A program made the position numbers and the translations under genes. DNA of 53,638 nt from an uncultured Candidatus Saccharibacteria bacterium (GTDB lineage: Bacteria; Patescibacteriota; Saccharimonadia; Saccharimonadales; Saccharimonadaceae). The DNA lies in assembly GCA_947166125.1 (NCBI GenBank), contig CAMVCW010000005.1, positions 1 through 53,638 of the forward strand. The letters run 5' to 3'. The notes under the pieces are model-generated. The model had not been told where the DNA came from. It saw only the letters and a list, made by a program, of their open reading frames with translations, and did no database searches. How positions within the stretch are numbered: the first letter of the stretch is position 1; each line of letters begins with the position of its first letter. Of the stretch, positions 35,326-44,516 are shown piece by piece.

Positions 35326-36258
35326 ATGGCGACTAAAAAGTCGAAATCGTCGGCTAAGTCTGCAAAGACTAAGACGACTAAACCTAAAACTGCCGAGAAG
35401 TCTGTCAAAAAGTCAGAAATCGAGGCTCCTAAAACCAACACGGTGGAAGAAACAAAAGTAACCACAACTACTAGCGAGAAAAAATCTTGCTTCAAAGGTT
35501 TCTTTGCTAAAAAATATGAAGAAAAAGAGAGCATTCTCACCATCTTCAAAAATCACAAATTCTATGGCGCATTACTCGGCGAAGTTATCGGCACTATGCT
35601 CATAGCACTTTTGCTATTTGCTTTATCCCTCATGGGTATTGCTAATGTAGCTATGTACGCTTTTGCTATTATTGCAATACTAGTCGCGGTATACGCATTC
35701 TCTGGCGCTTGTCTCAACCCTATCGTAACCGTAGGTATGATGGCTACTCGCCGTATATCCGTAATTCGCGGCATTATGTATATCATTGCAGAAATCCTTG
35801 GCGCATGGCTCGGCTGGCTCATTTTCAATGGGTTCCATCTAGCCGGTGGCGAAACCGCCTACGATGTGCCAGCAATGGCAGCTGTGGCAGAAGGTGGCTT
35901 CTGGACAGTAACTATGGTAGAGCTCGTCGGCGCAGCAGTCATCGGGTTCTTCTTTGCGCGTGCCATTGAATACAAGCGTAGCGTCTTTACCTTTGCTGCC
36001 GTTGTAGCTGGCGGTATGGCGCTAGCCGTGCTTATCGGCTACGTAGTTTCTGCTGCCTTCTTAGGCTTAAATAGCAACTTCGTATTTAACCCAGCCGTAG
36101 CATTAATGATGCAAATCTTCCCAACTGCAGGTGAAAACTTTGGCGAAATCCTCGGCGGCATTTGCCAAGCATTATCTATCTACGCTTTAATCCCAATGAT
36201 TGGTGGCGTAGTAGGATTCTATCTTTCAGACTTTGCCAAAAAGCTTTCTGAAGATTAA
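35326..36258 (+). CDS. aquaporin/MIP family channel with long basic N-terminus
   Basis: A 310-residue protein. The first 75 residues are a Lys/Thr/Ser-rich cytoplasmic extension absent from usual MIP proteins. The membrane part has six helices and the two MIP half-repeats: the first pore motif is SGACLNPIVTVG (NPI instead of NPA), the second NFVFNPAVALMMQ (true NPA). The Arg that normally follows the second NPA is missing. Water or glycerol passage is likely for the family, but these changes suggest altered selectivity. Ribosome binding site AAAGGAGGT is near perfect. Confidence 0.85.
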   Translation: MATKKSKSSAKSAKTKTTKPKTAEKSVKKSEIEAPKTNTVEETKVTTTTSEKKSCFKGFFAKKYEEKESILTIFKNHKFYGALLGEVIGTMLIALLLFALSLMGIANVAMYAFAIIAILVAVYAFSGACLNPIVTVGMMATRRISVIRGIMYIIAEILGAWLGWLIFNGFHLAGGETAYDVPAMAAVAEGGFWTVTMVELVGAAVIGFFFARAIEYKRSVFTFAAVVAGGMALAVLIGYVVSAAFLGLNSNFVFNPAVALMMQIFPTAGENFGEILGGICQALSIYALIPMIGGVVGFYLSDFAKKLSED

Positions 36259-36270
36259 TTCATCACAAAA

Positions 36271-36294
36271 AAATAACCCCGCAAGGGGTTATTT
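36271..36294. terminator. bidirectional terminator between aquaporin and metG genes
   Basis: AAATAACCCC, loop GCAA, GGGGTTATTT, flanked by A and T runs on both sides. It serves both convergent genes. Confidence 0.85.
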
Positions 36295-36296
36295 TT

Positions 36297-37712
36297 TTAA
36301 TCTTTAGGGAACAATGGAGCTTCAGGCGGAGCAATCGGATTTTCAAATATTTTAAAAACCTTTTCCGTAGTTTGCGGAATAAACGGACTCAACATATAAT
36401 TCACATTCAATAAATCAAAGATTAAACTTTGCATACACTCTCGCAATTTTTCCGTTTCGCCATTTTTTGCCAAACTCCAAGGTTTTTCCTCGTCAATACG
36501 TTTATTAATATCCTGCACCTTGCCCCACACATATTCAAAAGTTTTAGAAAATTCAAACGCATTCATTAATTCTATATACTTAGCATCAAAGTGAAATTCC
36601 GGAGTTTCAGCAAGTCTTATATCGTTCTTTTTAGCTAACGTTGCAAGTCTCTGCACTAAATTACCTAAATCATTTGCCAGCTCGTTATTGTATGCATTTT
36701 CAAATTTTTCCCACGTAAAATCCGAATCCGCAAAAGTATCAGCATGTTTTAAGAAATAGTATCTAAATGCATCTAGACCATGTTTCTCCAACACCTCAAT
36801 CGGATCCACCACATTGCCAATAGATTTAGACATTTTCTGTCCATTCGCCAAAATAAATCCATGCGAAAGCAGCACTTTTGGCAACGGTAGCCCCAATCCA
36901 ATCAGCATTGTCGGCCAAATAATTGCATGGAACCGCAAAATATCTTTACCCACAAACTGCGCCGCTGCCGGCCACCACTCATTAATGTCTGCATCCGGAT
37001 ATCCCAATATTGTAATGTAGTTAGAAAGTGCATCAATCCATACATACATTACTTGAGTATCATCGTTAGGCACCGGCACACCCCAAGTTAGCTGCTCGGT
37101 AGAACGCGAAATAGATACATCTGGAGATTCTTCTAGTAATTTCAGGATTTCTTTTTTACGAAAATCCGGCAATATTAACATTTCATCAGTCTCAATCGCC
37201 GCACGAATTTTATCTTTAAAATCCGAAATTCTAAGATAATAATTTTCTTCTACAAGTTTTTCGTATGGTTTTTGATGATCGGGGCAAATTCCATTATTTT
37301 CGTCATATTCTTTTTGCGTGATAAATCTCTCACAACCAGAACAGTACCACCCCTCGTACTTGGCCTTGTATATATGATCAAGCAATCTGCGCCAAATTTC
37401 TTGACACCTACGTTCATGATCTTTGTCGGTCGTCCTAATAAAATCCGTGTAAGATGCATCTAATTTTTCAATGAATTCCCTAAATTTCTTTGCGTTATCC
37501 GCCACGTATTCTTCTACCGGAATTCCTAAATCATTGGCTTTTTGAAAAATCTTATTACCATGTTCATCTACACCAGCCTGAAATTTCACTTCGTCACCAG
37601 AAAGCCTACGATATCTAGCATAGACATCCGCTAAACAATAATCCATAGCATGACCAATATGTGGCGCACCGTTCACATACGGTATCGCCGTAGTTATATA
37701 CGTCTTATTCAT
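36297..37712 (-). CDS. metG: methionyl-tRNA synthetase
   Basis: A 471-residue class I synthetase. HIGH motif YVNGAPHIGHAMD, KMSKS loop QKMSKSIGNV, and a zinc knuckle WYCSGCERFI with CPDH further on. It lacks the C-terminal EMAP-like tRNA-binding domain of longer MetRS, like many short bacterial forms. TAAAAT ends 7 bases before the ATG, so it is likely leaderless. Confidence 0.97.
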   Translation of the reverse strand: MNKTYITTAIPYVNGAPHIGHAMDYCLADVYARYRRLSGDEVKFQAGVDEHGNKIFQKANDLGIPVEEYVADNAKKFREFIEKLDASYTDFIRTTDKDHERRCQEIWRRLLDHIYKAKYEGWYCSGCERFITQKEYDENNGICPDHQKPYEKLVEENYYLRISDFKDKIRAAIETDEMLILPDFRKKEILKLLEESPDVSISRSTEQLTWGVPVPNDDTQVMYVWIDALSNYITILGYPDADINEWWPAAAQFVGKDILRFHAIIWPTMLIGLGLPLPKVLLSHGFILANGQKMSKSIGNVVDPIEVLEKHGLDAFRYYFLKHADTFADSDFTWEKFENAYNNELANDLGNLVQRLATLAKKNDIRLAETPEFHFDAKYIELMNAFEFSKTFEYVWGKVQDINKRIDEEKPWSLAKNGETEKLRECMQSLIFDLLNVNYMLSPFIPQTTEKVFKIFENPIAPPEAPLFPKD

Positions 37713-37718
37713 AAAAAT

Positions 37719-37724
37719 ATTTTA
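37719..37724 (-). promoter_or_regulatory. leaderless metG promoter
   Basis: TAAAAT on the minus strand (37724-37719), preceded by TG, 7 bases before the ATG at 37712. Confidence 0.5.
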
Positions 37725-37757
37725 CAATATAAAATTATATACGTCAATGCCAGCGAA

Positions 37758-38399
37758 CTAAATCTGTAACACGCCTAGCTGTATCATCAATACTACAGCC
37801 AAAGCAATCACCACCATTACAGCCACTATCACTAAGGCAATCAAGGTATTTTTGCTCGTCTTCTTTTTTGCTGGCTTGGCCGGCGCAGCTGTTTGGCCCA
37901 TTTCTGGCTGCGTTGCCGGATCCGTAAACGACACGCTCTGTGGACTCCCAGCTGACGCCGCAAAAGCACTATCATCCATAGGAGTCGGCTCCGCCGCTTC
38001 TGGTCCGGACACCGCCGAACCAATCGAACCAGGTACTGGCCCTGCCGCTTTCATCGGCGCTTTTAATTCTTCTTCTATTGGATCTGGCGCTGGTGCTGGT
38101 TCGGGCATCATAATCGGATCTGTCGCCGCTACACCGTTCAAATTACCTGGCTGAAACACCGGATTTACTGGAGCCGATACAGCAGGATTAACCACCGGGT
38201 TAACTGGAGGCCGCACTACCGGATTTGCCGCCGCAGGCGTTGGTGCTACGAGCTGCTGAACCGGAGTTGGACCAACTGGAGTCACCGGAGCCACAGGCTG
38301 TACTGGAGCATTAAGCGGTTGTGGCGCCACTGGGGCGGGATTAGGGTTAGCTCCAGATGCCGGATTAGGGGTTGGTATCGGATTATTTGTTGGATCCAT
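37758..38399 (-). CDS. proline/alanine-rich tail-anchored protein
   Basis: A 213-residue protein: about 180 residues rich in Pro, Ala, Val and Asn (for example NPASGANPNPAPVAPQPLNA), a short Lys patch (KPAKKKTSKN) and one C-terminal transmembrane helix (TLIALVIVAVMVVIALAVVL). No fold is expected in the Pro-rich part. Such proteins can be cytoplasmic scaffolds tethered to the membrane; nothing more specific can be said. AAAAGGAAT is the likely ribosome binding site. Confidence 0.75.
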   Translation of the reverse strand: MDPTNNPIPTPNPASGANPNPAPVAPQPLNAPVQPVAPVTPVGPTPVQQLVAPTPAAANPVVRPPVNPVVNPAVSAPVNPVFQPGNLNGVAATDPIMMPEPAPAPDPIEEELKAPMKAAGPVPGSIGSAVSGPEAAEPTPMDDSAFAASAGSPQSVSFTDPATQPEMGQTAAPAKPAKKKTSKNTLIALVIVAVMVVIALAVVLMIQLGVLQI

Positions 38400-38483
38400 T
38401 TTTATTATTCCTTTTTAAGTTAATTCTAGAATCTTTACTATATTTTACCGCTAATGTCTACTTTTCGCAAGGCCACCACTAGT

Positions 38484-39398
38484 CTACATTTTTACAGAAT
38501 TAATTGCTTTTTTAAGAGCATTAATTGATTTTTGTAATCCAATTCCTTCTTTTTCAGAAATCTTCAAATCTAATCTCCGCACCACACCTTCGCGCCCCAC
38601 CACAGACGGCCAGCCAAAACACGTCCCAGAAAACCCATCATACGAAGACACCGGCATTATACGCATCTCATCATTTAAAATACAGTTTAGTATAGATACC
38701 ACACAAGTAGCAATCCCGTAATACGTTGCGCCTTTTTTCTCGATAATCTCATAAGCCTCATCGCGCACAAAATCCGAAATCCCATTTCGCACATCCGTAG
38801 GTAACATTTCCGCCACTTTCTGACCACCCGCGTCCGCCAATGACCACAAAGTTAGCTCCGTATCACCATGCTCACCAATCTGATGCGCATGCACAGATTT
38901 TGCATTAATATTCATATAATTTGCAATTCTCTGCCTTAGTCTTGCCGAATCCAGCACCGTACCAGAACCTATCACTCGCTCTGCTGGCAAACCAGAAAAC
39001 TTCAGAGTATAATACGTCAGCACATCCATTGGATTTGTTACCACCAGGAATATTCCATCAAATCCACTCGCCATTATCTGCTCTATCATCCCCTTTAAAA
39101 TATTCACATTTTTCTTGAGCAGTTCCATCCGCGTTTCGCCCGGCTTTTGCGCCGCACCCGCCGTAATCACTACTACATCACAATCTTTCGCATCTTTATA
39201 AGTGCCATTAGAAACTTTCACGTAACTCGGCGCCACAGCTAGTGCATCACGCAGATCCATTGCTTCGCCTTCCGCGTCTTTTGCAATAATATCCGTTAGA
39301 ATTATCTCATTTATCACCGTGCGCTGATTCATTATCGCAAACGCAATACTCGCGCCTACGTTCCCCGTCCCCACAATCATAACTTTATTGTTATCCAT
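38484..39398 (-). CDS. ldh: L-lactate dehydrogenase
   Basis: About 304 residues. NAD-binding MIVGTGNVGASIAFAIM, substrate-loop TAGAAQKPGETR (Gln at the specificity position, which marks lactate rather than malate dehydrogenase), NPMDVLTYYTLKFSG and the catalytic His in QIGEHGDTE. It regenerates NAD from pyruvate reduction, in line with a fermentative reduced metabolism. The start was set at 39398 (MDNNKVMIVG): TGCTATAAT ends 7 bases before it, so the mRNA is likely leaderless; the longer frame to 39455 would read through the promoter. Confidence 0.93.
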   Translation of the reverse strand: MDNNKVMIVGTGNVGASIAFAIMNQRTVINEIILTDIIAKDAEGEAMDLRDALAVAPSYVKVSNGTYKDAKDCDVVVITAGAAQKPGETRMELLKKNVNILKGMIEQIMASGFDGIFLVVTNPMDVLTYYTLKFSGLPAERVIGSGTVLDSARLRQRIANYMNINAKSVHAHQIGEHGDTELTLWSLADAGGQKVAEMLPTDVRNGISDFVRDEAYEIIEKKGATYYGIATCVVSILNCILNDEMRIMPVSSYDGFSGTCFGWPSVVGREGVVRRLDLKISEKEGIGLQKSINALKKAINSVKM

Positions 39399-39404
39399 AA
39401 TGAT

Positions 39405-39413
39405 ATTATAGCA
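39405..39413 (-). promoter_or_regulatory. leaderless ldh promoter
   Basis: TGCTATAAT on the minus strand (39413-39405), 7 bases before the ATG at 39398. Confidence 0.7.
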
Positions 39414-39434
39414 TAAGCATTTTAAATCATGATC

Positions 39435-39470
39435 AAAAATTAACTCGGAATTCACTTCTGAGTTAATTTT
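39435..39470 (-). terminator. terminator after exonuclease I gene
   Basis: AAAATTAACTC and GAGTTAATTTT form an 11-bp stem with a 13-base loop, T5 on the minus strand. Confidence 0.8.
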
Positions 39471-39489
39471 CTTGCTGGTTTCTTTTGCT

Positions 39490-39517
39490 GGACTTTTCTT
39501 TGCCTAAAGAAAAGTCC
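39490..39517. repeat. 12-bp perfect hairpin over the stop codon of exonuclease I
   Basis: GGACTTTTCTTT, loop GCCT, AAAGAAAAGTCC. It spans the last codons and stop (39504-39506) of the gene and precedes the terminator by 20 bases, so the mRNA end carries two stacked hairpins. Confidence 0.6.
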
Positions 39518-40841
39518 AAAGACTTTCAAAATATAGTTTTAATTCTTCACCAATATATTCATCTTTTTTGTATACTTCAGACAATTCCCTCAAAAACTTT
39601 GGCGCAAACCTTTCGAGTCTCGCCTTGCGGTATTCTTCCCACTTAGCACTTTCACTTTCGCTCAAACTTTGCGGAAAGTTTCGCCCTTTATAATGCAACA
39701 ACAATTCTGGCAACCGCGGGTCATGAAAATCCGGATGAAAATCTGCTAGTTTATTCGCATCCGCATTTCGCACTGCCGCCACTTTTATTCTGTCTGTGTC
39801 ACTTAAAAAACCATCATATAGTGCCGCTTCCGGCTCCATCGCCGGCGGAAACTCCGGCCGGTTTTCCATTTCGCTTCGCATTTTTTCCGCAAATTCTGGA
39901 TGCGCTAGTAGATTCTGCAAATTTCTCTCCACAATTTCCCGCGTTAAGCCAATTTTATTCCACCCATCTTCTTTTTCTAGCACTCCCATCGGCGCCACCG
40001 CTGGACATTTATTAAAACACAGCTCTTTTACGATCGGAAAAGTTTTTTCCATATCTACATCATTAATATTGTAGCGTAAATCATACACCAACACATTGCC
40101 ATTTCGTCCGCTAGTTAGCGGAAACGCCACCGTAGTCTTATTAAATTCATTACTATATCTACCAGATGCATATACAAACGGTTTTTTATTTTCTAAATTT
40201 ACCAATTTTTTAATTTCTTTTTTATCGCGCATCTTGAGGAGAAAATCAAAAAGTTCGGGCTGCTTTTCACGGATTAATCGCGCTACCGCAATAGTAGCAT
40301 ATACGTCCGAAAGCGCATCATGCGCATGCTCGTGCGCGACACCGTTTAGTTTGGTTATCAATTCCAGCCGGTTTGTCGGCGCACCATCTTCGCGAAACGG
40401 CCAATTAATCCCTTCTGGCCTAAGTGCCCGCGTTAAGCGCACCACGTCTAATATATCCCAACGACTCCGCCCATCTTTCCATTCCCACTCGTATGGATCA
40501 TAAAAATTCCGCCAAAGAAGCGCTCGTATAAATTCATCATCAAACCGCACTGTGTTATAGCCTATCGCTATAGTATTTGGTACAAACACTTCTTCAGTTA
40601 TAAACTTTACAAATTCTGCTTCCGATATACCATCCCGCAAAGTATCCTGCGGTGTAATCTTGGTTACCATAATTGCGCTAGGGCTAGGGAGAGCATCTTC
40701 CGTTATTCTCACCAAAATATTCACCGGCTCACCAATCGGGTTCAAATCTATATCCGTTCGCTGCCCAGCAAACTGCATCACCCGGTCTTCCCGCGCATTC
40801 AATCCCGAAGTCTCTAGATCGTAAAAGAAAAATGTTTTCAT
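39504..40841 (-). CDS. sbcB: exonuclease I (SbcB-like)
   Basis: A 445-residue single-strand 3'-5' DNA exonuclease. DEDDh exonuclease fold: FFYDLETSGLNAREDRVMQF, GYNTVRFDDEFIRALLWRNF, WDILDVVRLTRALRPEGINW and EHAHDALSDVYATIAVARL. The C-terminal ExoI-specific half contains NKCPAVAPMGVL and LPELLLHYKGRNFP. Used in recombination and mismatch repair. TATAAT ends 9 bases before the ATG, giving at most a few bases of leader. Confidence 0.95.
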   Translation of the reverse strand: MKTFFFYDLETSGLNAREDRVMQFAGQRTDIDLNPIGEPVNILVRITEDALPSPSAIMVTKITPQDTLRDGISEAEFVKFITEEVFVPNTIAIGYNTVRFDDEFIRALLWRNFYDPYEWEWKDGRSRWDILDVVRLTRALRPEGINWPFREDGAPTNRLELITKLNGVAHEHAHDALSDVYATIAVARLIREKQPELFDFLLKMRDKKEIKKLVNLENKKPFVYASGRYSNEFNKTTVAFPLTSGRNGNVLVYDLRYNINDVDMEKTFPIVKELCFNKCPAVAPMGVLEKEDGWNKIGLTREIVERNLQNLLAHPEFAEKMRSEMENRPEFPPAMEPEAALYDGFLSDTDRIKVAAVRNADANKLADFHPDFHDPRLPELLLHYKGRNFPQSLSESESAKWEEYRKARLERFAPKFLRELSEVYKKDEYIGEELKLYFESLWTFL

Positions 40842-40907
40842 ATCTAACTCATTATATCATGTCAAACTCGACAAAAAGAGTTGCGAAGAAAGGCGAGAAG
40901 GCGACGA

Positions 40908-42506
40908 CTATGTACCAACCATACAGCGGACGGAGAATCCGCTGCTCCTGCCGCCGTTGGTGCTCGGCCAGATACCACTATCATTAAAGACCAGGTAGTA
41001 GGCGTTGTTAGCATTGAAGACCGTACTAGACCAATAGCGGCCGTTGCTGCCTAAATTGATAAGCGAACTGCCATCGACGCTGCCGAACCGCTGATAGCAT
41101 AGAGGAGCCGTACGAAGCTTATTAAAGCCATCGGTAGCATAAGAATTACCCGAGCTAAATACTTCTTGAGCGGTCATCAAAGTACCATAGGCGCCATTTA
41201 CTGGTAAATCCCAGTTCTTTGGACAAACGGAATTACTCCAGGTAGAACCGTTTGGTGCTGTACTGGCATTATTAGTCGCGGCTGCGGCAGGCCAGTTGTA
41301 GTAGTTACCAAAGTGTGAATGCTGACAACCTACCGTATCGTTATTGTTATTGTTTGCACAAGTTTCTAGCGATGTATAGGTATTTTCAGCGTATGAGGAT
41401 GGGTTAGTATATCTATATCTTTCACCAGGGTCAGCAGAATATGGATGATTGTTGTCGTTTGCCCAGTTTGGCACACTGTCACCATTCATGACGATAGTAT
41501 CCGCACGTTGAGTAGGAGTCCCGCCCACATCAACTATAGTGCTAGGAAGCCATGAGACCACTCCAGTATCTTTATCTTTGCTATAACCATTAGCCTGAGT
41601 ATAAATACCAGTATCATAAGTAGTTGGGTCCATATCACTAGTTTCTGAAGTTAAAGCTACTTCATGCGATAAATCTAGATCTAAGTTCTGCGTCATCCAG
41701 CAGTTGTTGTCTTTAAGTTTAGCTACCCAATATACCTTATCATCTCTTACGTCTATAAGTTGCATACCTTTTTCTCCATTTGTATCTATGGATTTACATA
41801 TGGTGGGCGTCATATCCTGCATCTTAAAGTAACCATTATGCATTTTAGCTCCTGAAGCTATAAAGGCATCTAGCATAGTAGTAGGTATGGTGTTAGATAC
41901 TGCAGTAAAATTAATAACATTGTTATACTCACCAGATGCTTGGCTACTCCCGGCTTTTGCCGCTATTTTAAACTGTACCGAGCTACCAGCATTATCACTG
42001 CTACCAGCCAACTTCACACCGGTAGCCGTATATAATGGCAAAACTCCGTAACCCGCCGTAGCGCTACTGTAATCTCCGTTTATCCAATTCGTCCCATTAT
42101 CTATAGAATATGAATATCCCCACTCATTATTACCAAAATTAGCCAAACCCGCCACGCTGGCCGATAGTGGCGTAAAGCTATAATCCCCATTAACCAAATT
42201 TTGCGTAGCGTTGCTGCTATTACCTACCGTGGCAGACAAATTATATCCATAAACCACATTTGTAGATACATTCACGTCTATGATATTGCTATCTCGCGCA
42301 GCAGTTCCCGGAGCGAGACCATTAATAGTCAAATCCCTGTTAGATAACGTAACACTAAGAGAGGGATTGAACGTAAACCCCACCCCTACATTGCTTTGAT
42401 AATCCAAAGCCCCCGCACCATCAACACCCCCAAGTAACACTCCCCCCATAATCCCCCCTAAACTTATCAAACAGAACAATCTAACAAACTTGGTACGCCT
42501 TTTCAT
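40908..42506 (-). CDS. FISUMP-domain surface protein (paralogue C)
   Basis: A 532-residue exported protein. Signal peptide at about residues 8-33, then the same stalk as paralogue A (YQSNVGVGFTFNPSLSVTLS) and a FISUMP domain (LIDVRDDKVYWVAKL, CWMTQNLDLDL, CPKNWDLPV, RYWSSTVFNA, GFSVRCMVGT). Unlike A and B it has no structured RNA upstream: TGCTATAAT ends 7 bases before the ATG, so it looks leaderless. Two members of the family thus have complex leaders and one has none. Confidence 0.85.
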   Translation of the reverse strand: MKRRTKFVRLFCLISLGGIMGGVLLGGVDGAGALDYQSNVGVGFTFNPSLSVTLSNRDLTINGLAPGTAARDSNIIDVNVSTNVVYGYNLSATVGNSSNATQNLVNGDYSFTPLSASVAGLANFGNNEWGYSYSIDNGTNWINGDYSSATAGYGVLPLYTATGVKLAGSSDNAGSSVQFKIAAKAGSSQASGEYNNVINFTAVSNTIPTTMLDAFIASGAKMHNGYFKMQDMTPTICKSIDTNGEKGMQLIDVRDDKVYWVAKLKDNNCWMTQNLDLDLSHEVALTSETSDMDPTTYDTGIYTQANGYSKDKDTGVVSWLPSTIVDVGGTPTQRADTIVMNGDSVPNWANDNNHPYSADPGERYRYTNPSSYAENTYTSLETCANNNNNDTVGCQHSHFGNYYNWPAAAATNNASTAPNGSTWSNSVCPKNWDLPVNGAYGTLMTAQEVFSSGNSYATDGFNKLRTAPLCYQRFGSVDGSSLINLGSNGRYWSSTVFNANNAYYLVFNDSGIWPSTNGGRSSGFSVRCMVGT

Positions 42507-42512
42507 ACCACC

Positions 42513-42521
42513 ATTATAGCA
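42513..42521 (-). promoter_or_regulatory. leaderless promoter of FISUMP gene C
   Basis: TGCTATAAT on the minus strand (42521-42513), 7 bases before the ATG at 42506. Confidence 0.7.
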
Positions 42522-42552
42522 TAAGTTTTTTGAAAATACCGATTTTTGCAGA

Positions 42553-43281
42553 TTATTCTGCGTTTTTCACGACATCATCATAGTTCATGCCATAATACGC
42601 GTACTGCAACCGCATATAGGCCGTATCCAAATCCGCCGCTAGTGTTTTTAGCGGATCCTCGCTTGCCTTCGCCATTACGATAAATTTCAGCGGCTTATTT
42701 TTACCACCACATATTTCTCTACTTTCGCCATAGGCCAGTTCGCCCGGTATAGTAATTTCGCGAATACCGTTCAGCTTCATGCCCTCTACTCCCAAATTCC
42801 AACCCTCTATCATACCAAGCGAAGCATCCAAAATTTTCGCAAAAGCCGTAGGGTTATCATTATTGTCAAAAGAAGAATCAAACACGCTTTCATCCGCACA
42901 CCAACCTACATAATAGGCCAAATATTTGGTACCATCTTTAATCTCCTCTCCGGTACCATCTTTCAAATCACGCACCTGCACGCCATTTTCATTAGCCGCA
43001 GTTTCATTATAGGCGGTAATTTCCGACTTATACTTAATAAACTTATCGTAATCTTCTTTAGTTTTTTCAGAAAACTCTGCCACCTTAGCATTATAGGCGG
43101 ATTCATATTCCGCAATCTTTGCTTGATCCACCTGAGGATTCGTTTCACTTGTCGTATTAGATTTGCTACCATTTATCACAATTGCGATATAGCTTGCAAT
43201 AATAGACCCTAGCATTATCACCGCAATCAAAATTATAAAAAACCGCTGTTTTGGGCTAGTCTTTAGCTCTTTTTCATCCAT
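42553..43281 (-). CDS. membrane-anchored FKBP-type peptidyl-prolyl isomerase
   Basis: A 242-residue protein: transmembrane anchor at about residues 14-36, a charged helical linker (about 50-100), then an FKBP domain (LAYYVGWCADESVFDSSF, MIEGWNLGVEGMKLNGI, ITIPGELAYGESR). The active-site aromatic and Asp positions (YVGW, FDSS) are present. It probably folds exported proteins just outside the membrane, alongside the many surface proteins here. A TATAAT follows the rplO terminator, so it has its own promoter. Confidence 0.9.
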   Translation of the reverse strand: MDEKELKTSPKQRFFIILIAVIMLGSIIASYIAIVINGSKSNTTSETNPQVDQAKIAEYESAYNAKVAEFSEKTKEDYDKFIKYKSEITAYNETAANENGVQVRDLKDGTGEEIKDGTKYLAYYVGWCADESVFDSSFDNNDNPTAFAKILDASLGMIEGWNLGVEGMKLNGIREITIPGELAYGESREICGGKNKPLKFIVMAKASEDPLKTLAADLDTAYMRLQYAYYGMNYDDVVKNAE

Positions 43282-43323
43282 ATAATATATACTCCACTAT
43301 TAATTCCCTATTATTATACCACA

Positions 43324-43353
43324 AAAAATAACCCCTTTCACGGGGTTATTTTT
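43324..43353 (-). terminator. terminator after rplO
   Basis: AAAAATAACCCC, loop TTTCAC, GGGGTTATTTTT; a symmetrical 12-bp stem with T runs. Confidence 0.85.
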
Positions 43354-43360
43354 CAAGCAT

Positions 43361-43825
43361 TTATTCAGCTTTTTTGGCTGGTTTTTGCAAAATTGCAACT
43401 TTCTTAAAGCTACCGCCAGCTTTCTTGATAGCTTCTACTGCAGTCTTAGAAGCAAATTGTGTCTCTAAGTCAATCTTTGCAGTGAGCTCGCCGCGAGTGA
43501 TTACTTTCACCTTCACGAACGGGCTAGAAATCAAGCTAGCTTCCGCCATTGCGTAATTATCTACTTTACCTTTTAGATCGTTTAATCTATCAGTATAAAC
43601 AACTTCGGCCTTCGGGTGGAAAGATTTAAAACCTTTGAGCTTTGGCACAGCTTGCATAATAGCACGCTGACCACCCATGAATCCAGCTGGCATCTTGCGA
43701 TGGCCGGTACGAGCCTTTTGGCCTTTGGTACCACGTCCAGCAGTCTTACCTTGACCTGCCGAGATACCACGACCCTTACGGCTAGGACGAGTATTCTTTT
43801 CTACTACTAAATCATTATATTTCAT
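43361..43825 (-). CDS. rplO: 50S ribosomal protein L15
   Basis: A 154-residue uL15. The Gly/Arg/Lys-rich N-terminus (RKGRGISAGQGKTAGRGTKG, KARTGHRKMPAGFMGGQ) and the VKVKVITRGELTAKIDL region are typical. It is the last gene of the rplF-rplR-rpsE-rplO run; a terminator follows, where secY would usually be. The ATG overlaps the rpsE stop (TAATG). Confidence 0.96.
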   Translation of the reverse strand: MKYNDLVVEKNTRPSRKGRGISAGQGKTAGRGTKGQKARTGHRKMPAGFMGGQRAIMQAVPKLKGFKSFHPKAEVVYTDRLNDLKGKVDNYAMAEASLISSPFVKVKVITRGELTAKIDLETQFASKTAVEAIKKAGGSFKKVAILQKPAKKAE

Positions 43826-44514
43826 TACTTGTCCTCCTTCTTAGCGGACTTTTTTGTAGCTGGCTTCTTAGCTGCTGGCTTTTCGGCCTTAGCTTCTGCC
43901 TTTTCAGTCTTTGCACCAGTCCACTCTTTGCGTGGTACTTGCTGACGCAAACCTTCAATCACGGCATAGGCAATGTTTACCTTATTGGTGCTACCTAGTG
44001 ATTTGGAAATCAAGTTCTTTACACCGGTAAGGCCAATGATAGAACGTACCGTACCACCAGCAATAATACCAGTACCAGGAGCTGCAGGCTTAATCAAAAC
44101 ATCAGCACCAGTTACCTTAGTACGGGTTTCGTGGCATACGGTTTCACCATCCATATTAAAGGTAATCATAGCCTTCTTAGCCTTTGAAGTAGCTTTGGCT
44201 ACTGCAGTGGTTACGTCGTTGCCCTTAGCTACACCTACGCCAACTTTGTTTTTGTGGTTACCAATCGCTACGAGCGCTTTAAAACGCATACGACGACCAC
44301 CAGCTACAGTACGAGATACGCGATCTACCGCGATAGTAATTTCATCAAATTCTTTTGGCCCAGCTTCAGCACGTACGCGATCACGGCGATTGCGGCGATC
44401 CATCCTCTTACCAGAGATATCACGAGTCTGCTTAGTTGCAGCTGTTTTATCATCCATCTTGAGCGTGCCAGATTTATTAATTACTCTTGGGGCTTTTTTC
44501 TCTGTTTCTGGCAT
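43825..44514 (-). CDS. rpsE: 30S ribosomal protein S5
   Basis: A 229-residue uS5, longer than E. coli S5 (167) through N- and C-terminal charged tails. Core: DEITIAVDRVSRTVAGGRRM, FKALVAIGNHKNKVGVGVAK, PAAPGTGIIAGGTVRSIIGL and GVKNLISKSLGSTNKVNIAY. The C-terminus is a Lys/Ala/Glu-rich tail. It is followed at once by rplO with no rpmD, the CPR-typical loss of uL30. Confidence 0.96.
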   Translation of the reverse strand: MPETEKKAPRVINKSGTLKMDDKTAATKQTRDISGKRMDRRNRRDRVRAEAGPKEFDEITIAVDRVSRTVAGGRRMRFKALVAIGNHKNKVGVGVAKGNDVTTAVAKATSKAKKAMITFNMDGETVCHETRTKVTGADVLIKPAAPGTGIIAGGTVRSIIGLTGVKNLISKSLGSTNKVNIAYAVIEGLRQQVPRKEWTGAKTEKAEAKAEKPAAKKPATKKSAKKEDK

Positions 44515-44516
44515 AA

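Noticed and set aside
39399-39455. Longer N-terminus for lactate dehydrogenase
   Set aside because: It would translate through the -10 box; the NAD-binding strand starts right after the ATG at 39398.
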